Positions 59,952 through 64,000 of a stretch of DNA of 64,000 bases are shown in pieces. The notes beneath the pieces were generated by a model, which was given only the letters and a program-made list of their open reading frames with translations, made no database searches and was not told the origin of the DNA. A program made the position numbers and the translations under genes. The stretch's first letter is position 1. Every line of letters begins with the position of its first letter. The stretch comes from Nostoc sp. NIES-4103 (GTDB lineage Bacteria; Cyanobacteriota; Cyanobacteriia; Cyanobacteriales; Nostocaceae). The stretch lies in the NCBI RefSeq assembly GCF_002368335.1, contig NZ_AP018288.1, positions 6,828,436 through 6,892,435 on the forward strand. Reading direction: 5' to 3'.

Positions 59952-61787
59952 TCACTCAATTTTTAAATTAAAGGGTAAACGAGCATAAATTCCCTGTGGA
60001 TCGTTCATCTTTTGCCAAATTCCTATTTCCTGTTGCAGTTTTTGGAATTCAGCCGTCAGCGAATCGGTTGCTTTAATTTCCCCTCCTTGAATTCCTAAAG
60101 CAGTGCGTGTCTCTTCAACTGCACGTCCAAAAAAGCGTTCTTCAAAGCTGTTTTCTTTGGGATATTCTTGCAGTTGCCAATCTTTGCCTAGATTTGCTTG
60201 CTTGGCAGCATATTCAATAGCAGCACTCATACCGCCAATTTCATCCACTAAACCAATTTCTTTGGCTGCTTCACCTGACCAAACTCTTCCTTGAGCAATT
60301 TCTGCTACTTTTGGTTGTGGGATTTTCCGACCTTGAGCAACTTTATTGAGAAATAAATTGTAAATACGGTTAACACTGCGCTGGTAGAGTGCTAATTCTT
60401 GAGGCGATTTTGGACGAGCAACTGTCTGACTATCAGCATAACGTGCAGTTTTAACTGAATCCCAAGTGATACCATTATCGTTTGCTAACTTTTGTCCATT
60501 AAATAACACTCCAAATACACCAATGGAACCTGTGATTGTGTTGGGTTCAGCAAAAATGCGATTGGAGTCGCTGGCAATCCAGTAACCACCAGAGGCGGCG
60601 ACATCACCCATTGAGACTACAACAGGTTTGACCTCACGGGTTAATCTTACTTCTCGCTGCATCACCTCGGCTGCTGTAGCACTACCACCAGGACTATTAA
60701 TCCTCAGTACAACTGCCTTAACATTTTCATCTTGTCGCAGTCTATTGAAGATTTTCGCAAAGCGATCGCCCCCTACTTGTCCACTGTCGCCTTTACCATT
60801 GACAATATCGCCCTCAGCATAAACCACAGCTATTTTATTTTTGGAGTCGCGTTCTACACTGATGGATTTATTAGGAACTTGAGCGTATTTAGCTAGGTCA
60901 ATTTGCCGGAATGTTTGATCATCGCTATCGCTAGCTGTTAATTTCTTCAGGTCAGCAACTACCTGATCGGCATAAGCCACCTGATCCACCAAACCATTGG
61001 ATTTAGCTTCTGTAGCTTGTAGTATTGCTTGATTATCTGCGATCGCTTGTAACTTTTGGGGGTTAATTTTCCGGCTTGCTCCTACTGTACTGCGCCACTC
61101 TCCCCAAACATCATCTAATAATTGCTGCGTTTGTTGACGGTTTTCAGGACTCAGTTTTGTCAGGATAAAAGGTTCTACTGCTCCTTTAAATTTTCCTACC
61201 CGCACCACTTGAACACCAATACCATACTTCTGCAATGCTCCTGCTAAGAACATTGGTTGGCTACTTAACCCATTGATTTCCATCATCCCCAAAGGGTTAA
61301 GTACGATGGTATCTGCCACCGAACTCAGGTAATATTCCCGTTTTCCCCATTCCATACCATAGGCGACAATTTTTTTTCCAGCAGCGCGGCATTCTTCCAA
61401 GGCTTTACGGATTTCTTTAAGAGAAGCAAAGCCTATATTACTAGCTCCACTGGTGCGTGTCGCATCTAGGTAGATACCCACAATTTTGCGATCGCTCCGC
61501 GCTTTTTCTAAAGCATCCAGAACGCTACGCAGTGTCATTCTATCTTCTTCTACCCCTGATAGGGTCTTTTGAAGCAGTTCACCAGAACCAGGTGCCCTAT
61601 CAGTGATGTTCATCGACAAGTCAAAAACTACTACTGACTTATCTTTCACTTCTGGGCCGGGATCTTTAGAAGTAGCAGCTGCAAATATCAACAAAATTAG
61701 TCCTGTAGTGCCGATACCGCAGAAAATAAACAGTCCTAGTAAACTGCCTAATAAACTGGCAAAAGTTTGTTTAATAAAGTTATTCAT
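59952..61787 (-). CDS. sppA: Signal peptide peptidase SppA (67K type)
   Basis: 611 residues. An N-terminal transmembrane anchor (~8-38) precedes two tandem S49/ClpP-like domains. The catalytic Lys lies in the first half (VRVGKFKGAVEPF, ~200), and the catalytic Ser in the second (VSMGDVAASGGYWIA, ~395), matching the Ser/Lys dyad arrangement of the long SppA. It degrades cleaved signal peptides; in cyanobacteria SppA has also been linked to antenna turnover under light stress. A large STRR array lies directly upstream of its start. Confidence 0.93.
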   Translation of the reverse strand: MNNFIKQTFASLLGSLLGLFIFCGIGTTGLILLIFAAATSKDPGPEVKDKSVVVFDLSMNITDRAPGSGELLQKTLSGVEEDRMTLRSVLDALEKARSDRKIVGIYLDATRTSGASNIGFASLKEIRKALEECRAAGKKIVAYGMEWGKREYYLSSVADTIVLNPLGMMEINGLSSQPMFLAGALQKYGIGVQVVRVGKFKGAVEPFILTKLSPENRQQTQQLLDDVWGEWRSTVGASRKINPQKLQAIADNQAILQATEAKSNGLVDQVAYADQVVADLKKLTASDSDDQTFRQIDLAKYAQVPNKSISVERDSKNKIAVVYAEGDIVNGKGDSGQVGGDRFAKIFNRLRQDENVKAVVLRINSPGGSATAAEVMQREVRLTREVKPVVVSMGDVAASGGYWIASDSNRIFAEPNTITGSIGVFGVLFNGQKLANDNGITWDSVKTARYADSQTVARPKSPQELALYQRSVNRIYNLFLNKVAQGRKIPQPKVAEIAQGRVWSGEAAKEIGLVDEIGGMSAAIEYAAKQANLGKDWQLQEYPKENSFEERFFGRAVEETRTALGIQGGEIKATDSLTAEFQKLQQEIGIWQKMNDPQGIYARLPFNLKIE

Positions 61788-61796
61788 AAGTCACTA

Positions 61797-61911
61797 GTCA
61801 TGAGTCAAGAGTCAAAAGTCAACAGGAGCCAGTCAAAAGTCAACAGTCAAGAGTCAACAGTCAAGAGTCAGTAATAAAACAAATGACAAATGACCAATGA
61901 CAAATGACAAC
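61797..61911. repeat. STRR array between sppA and fni
   Basis: Heptamers AGTCAAG/AGTCAAA/AGTCAAC fill 61797-61880, followed by AATGACA units to 61911. It contains AACAGGAGCCAGTCAA, nearly the same irregular junction as in the molybdoenzyme linker (AATAGGAGCCAGTCAA at ~7641). Confidence 0.85.
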
Positions 61912-61915
61912 TAAC

Positions 61916-62962
61916 TTATTCTATGCGTTGTAAGCTTCCAGAATGTTTTAACTGATGCAAGGTTGCATTACCAGTACAAAATAACACGGTGGTAATTTCG
62001 GCAATTAATACCTCAGCTAAATCGTGGAGTGCTGCTTCTGATAACACTGCTGCTTGTAAGAATGGCATTGCTAAGCCAGCTATATCTGCTCCTAAAGCGA
62101 TCGCTTTGGCGACATCGAGTCCGTGACGCAATCCTCCGGAAGCTATTAAGGGTACATCAGGAGCGATCGCTCTAATACTTGTAATACACTCTGCTGTCGG
62201 TATACCCCAATCTGCAAAAGTATTGCCCAACGTGCGTTGTAAGGCATTTTCTCCCCGTTCACCTTCTACTTTTGCCCAAGAAGTACCTCCCGCACCAGCC
62301 ACATCAATAGCTGTTACCCCAGCTGCTATCAATTTCTCTGCCATAGCTGCTGAAATTCCATTGCCTACTTCTTTGGCAATCACAGGCACGGGTAATTTAG
62401 CGCATAAATTAGCTATTTTGTCAAGCAAACCGCGAAAATTAGTATCACCTCTAGGTTGAATAAACTCTTGTAGGGGATTAATGTGCAAAATTAAGGCATC
62501 AGCCTCTAACATATCGATGATTTGCAGACATTGATCTAAGCCATATTTATAGTTAAGTTGCACAGCTCCCACATTGGCAAACAACAGCACATCAGGAGCA
62601 TACTTGCGAATGGCAAAGGTTGCAGCCACCTGGGGTTTTTCCACCGCTACCCGCTGGGAACCGACACCCATTGCGATTTTATAGTGTTGGGCGACTTCTG
62701 CTAAACGTTGGTTAATAATTCCTGCTTGTTCTGTTCCCCCAGTCATGGAAGAGATTAACAACGGTGCTGATAGATATTTGCCTAAAAAAGTCGTGCTGAT
62801 ATCGATGTCATGGCGATCGAGTTCCGGTAGACAACAATGGGTAAAGCGATAGCGTTCTAGTCCATTGGTGGTTTGGTGAAACTGAACATCTTCTTCCAAG
62901 CAGATACGGATGTGATCTGCTTTGCGCGACTGGGTTTGTGTTGAGTTGATGGGAGCGTTCAC
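61916..62962 (-). CDS. fni: Isopentenyl-diphosphate delta-isomerase, type 2
   Basis: 348 residues with a GTG start. The FMN-dependent TIM-barrel pattern is clear: PLLISSMTGGT (~67-77), AMGVGSQRVA, the glycine-rich IDVAGAGGTSWAKVE and IASGGLRHGLDVAKAIALGA. It interconverts isopentenyl and dimethylallyl diphosphate for the MEP pathway. Cyanobacteria commonly use this type 2 enzyme. The sppA gene follows after 128 bases of STRR. Confidence 0.93.
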   Translation of the reverse strand: MNAPINSTQTQSRKADHIRICLEEDVQFHQTTNGLERYRFTHCCLPELDRHDIDISTTFLGKYLSAPLLISSMTGGTEQAGIINQRLAEVAQHYKIAMGVGSQRVAVEKPQVAATFAIRKYAPDVLLFANVGAVQLNYKYGLDQCLQIIDMLEADALILHINPLQEFIQPRGDTNFRGLLDKIANLCAKLPVPVIAKEVGNGISAAMAEKLIAAGVTAIDVAGAGGTSWAKVEGERGENALQRTLGNTFADWGIPTAECITSIRAIAPDVPLIASGGLRHGLDVAKAIALGADIAGLAMPFLQAAVLSEAALHDLAEVLIAEITTVLFCTGNATLHQLKHSGSLQRIE

Positions 62963-63231
62963 TGGTTGATATGGCTCAAAGCAGTTGTAATTACCGACTA
63001 TTGTTACAGTCTTACAGACTAGAAAGCACGATCAGCAATCAATTTAAGTGGACTTACGCGCATTGTCATATTTTTTTGCAAAAATTTTCCAAAGTCAAAA
63101 ATCCTGTTTACATTTTATTTTGGCTAAAATTTGTTGTGCTAGATTTAACATTGGTCATTAGTCTAAATGATTTAGCAAAATAAATTGCTAAATAGCGGAA
63201 GCTGCAAACTGTAATCATAGGAGATGCATCT

Positions 63232-63507
63232 ATGTCCAGCATTTTACGTATCAAAGATATCGGTACTACTATTTTTAAGCAAAGTACACAACAATCAGGG
63301 GACTTAAAAAAATCTGATCCAACCTACGTGGCTAGAGCAGGCGAGCTATATTTCGTCACCTCCATTGATCGTGATGTGAAGAAATATGGCGGCGATCACT
63401 GGAAAGTAACCTTCGAGAAAAAACTTCAGCCTAGAGAAGGCGGTAATCCCATACAAACCTGGTTTGTTTATCAGGGTGATGTGGAAGAATACAGACTCGT
63501 AAAATGA
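63232..63507 (+). CDS. Small beta-rich protein, possible SH3-like cell-wall module
   Basis: 91 residues with GGAGATGCATCT before the ATG. The pattern TTIFKQSTQQSGDLKK ... RAGELYFVTSID ... HWKVTFEKKLQ ... TWFVYQGDVEEY resembles repeats found in some cyanobacterial peptidoglycan hydrolases and lysozyme-like proteins; this resemblance is from memory and tentative. No signal peptide is present. If correct, it would be a stand-alone single module. Confidence 0.6.
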   Translation: MSSILRIKDIGTTIFKQSTQQSGDLKKSDPTYVARAGELYFVTSIDRDVKKYGGDHWKVTFEKKLQPREGGNPIQTWFVYQGDVEEYRLVK

Positions 63508-63587
63508 TTCCAGCCAGAGTAATTGTCTACTTGCTAGCTAATATTTACACCCATTAATTAAAGTCATGGCATTAGTTTTCTTGTCCA

Positions 63588-63681
63588 TGTATATACAGTT
63601 TTGCCAAAAGGAGAATTTGAAGTATCACACTGAAATTAGAAAGCTGCCTAACTAATTTCCTCAATTCACCATGTATATACA
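63588..63681. repeat. Duplicated CCATGTATATACA palindrome-like motif
   Basis: The 13-mer CCATGTATATACA, containing the palindrome TGTATATACA, occurs at about 63585-63597 and 63669-63681, spaced 84 bases. It lies between two genes; no start codon for a protein fits. It may be a protein-binding site pair or a repeat. Confidence 0.5.
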
Positions 63682-63805
63682 AAAATGGCAATTGGGCATT
63701 ATGCATTGGGAATTAAGTATTAGTTATTTCTCCCCATCTCCCCATTGCCCCTAATCCCCACTCCCTTCGGTCGTGGGGGCCCCGAGTTCCCCTGCTCCCC
63801 ATCTC

Positions 63806-64000
63806 TTAACTTTCTACCTCCTGACTATCAAAACAGCCCTGGCGGGCAAAGATTTCAATCATTTCACTTCTGGTTAGATCATTTTCTGCTGCTAATGCTG
63901 CTAGCTTTTCCCAAGCTGTATCTGTCAATCTGATAGACCTTAGATGTTTTGGCTCAGAACCGTAATCCATCTCAAACTTACCTGACGAGGTGCGCTTGCG
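63806..64000 (-). CDS. Ribbon-helix-helix (CopG-type) protein, incomplete at the window edge
   Basis: The frame is open to the right edge and ends with TAA at 63806-63808. The visible part reads RKRTSSGKFEMDYGSEPKHL then RSIRLTDTAWEKLAALAAEN, DLTRSEMIEIFARQ and SQEVES. The RSIRL beta-strand and two helices with TRSEMIEI fit the ribbon-helix-helix DNA-binding fold. An internal ATG (MDYGSEP) could be the start, but the frame continues beyond it. Such proteins are often antitoxins or plasmid-type regulators; a partner gene would be outside the window or absent. Confidence 0.7.
   Translation of the reverse strand, partial: RKRTSSGKFEMDYGSEPKHLRSIRLTDTAWEKLAALAAENDLTRSEMIEIFARQGCFDSQEVES

Noticed and set aside
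63745..63933. 62-residue plus-strand frame near the right edge
   Set aside because: It is antisense to the ribbon-helix-helix gene, which has clear family features.

Overview
The window looks like chromosomal DNA of a filamentous, probably heterocyst-forming cyanobacterium (Nostocales). The evidence is abundant HIP1 octamers (GCGATCGC) inside genes, many heptanucleotide STRR arrays (families such as TCAATAG, CCCCAGT, CAATTCC) between and sometimes inside genes, and a cyanobacterial gene set: sucrose synthase, RRM RNA-binding protein, SLH/OprB porin, bacterial dynamin, type 2 IPP isomerase, DUF3536 GH57, KGK protein. No rRNA, tRNA, CRISPR array or prophage was recognised.

Layout. 0.1-5.5 kb (minus strand): a three-gene cassette of a GMC oxidoreductase, a DUF6765-like protein and an alpha/beta hydrolase. 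The oxidoreductase C-terminus and the hydrolase N-terminus carry the same ~190-residue domain. 6.4-11.5 kb (plus): a molybdo-flavoenzyme operon made of a FAD subunit, a fused [2Fe-2S]/Mo-cofactor subunit whose linker is encoded by an STRR array, an XdhC-type maturation factor and a MocA-type nucleotidyltransferase. 11.8-15.5 kb: a GT39-type glycosyltransferase, an internally deleted IS630-type element, a Uma2 gene cut short by STRR sequence, and a small membrane protein. 15.6-20.8 kb: an AraC regulator, two MFS transporters and an OprB porin, which look like an inner plus outer membrane transport module. 21-29 kb: MmsA-type dehydrogenase, M23 peptidase, FtsH, FMN reductase and a ferrochelatase-like protein with a natural His6 C-terminus, separated by repeat-rich spacers.

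29.4-45.5 kb: alpha/beta-fold protein, MFS exporter, acetolactate synthase with a C-terminal zinc ribbon, TerB-like protein, DacB, sucrose synthase, peptidoglycan-binding protein, Ca2+/H+ antiporter and GH57. 45.7-50.6 kb: small genes (HNH nuclease, a frameshifted gene, IF-3 with a probable AUC start codon, thioredoxin, PII-like protein, RRM protein, KGK protein) interspersed with nested palindromic elements that share the ends ACTTACGCA/TGCGTAAGT. 50.9-64 kb: dynamin, DUF296, methyltransferase, FMN-binding protein, RNA m5C methyltransferase, a DUF2157/GDYXXLXY membrane pair, SppA, Fni, and a ribbon-helix-helix protein running off the right edge.

The strongest leads are the GMC/DUF6765/Cys-hydrolase cassette with its shared domain, the palindromic element family with conserved ends but unrelated hairpin cores, the IS630 remnant with matching small and solo derivatives, STRR sequence used as an in-frame protein linker, the AUC start of infC, and the unusual tails on the ferrochelatase-like and acetolactate synthase proteins.
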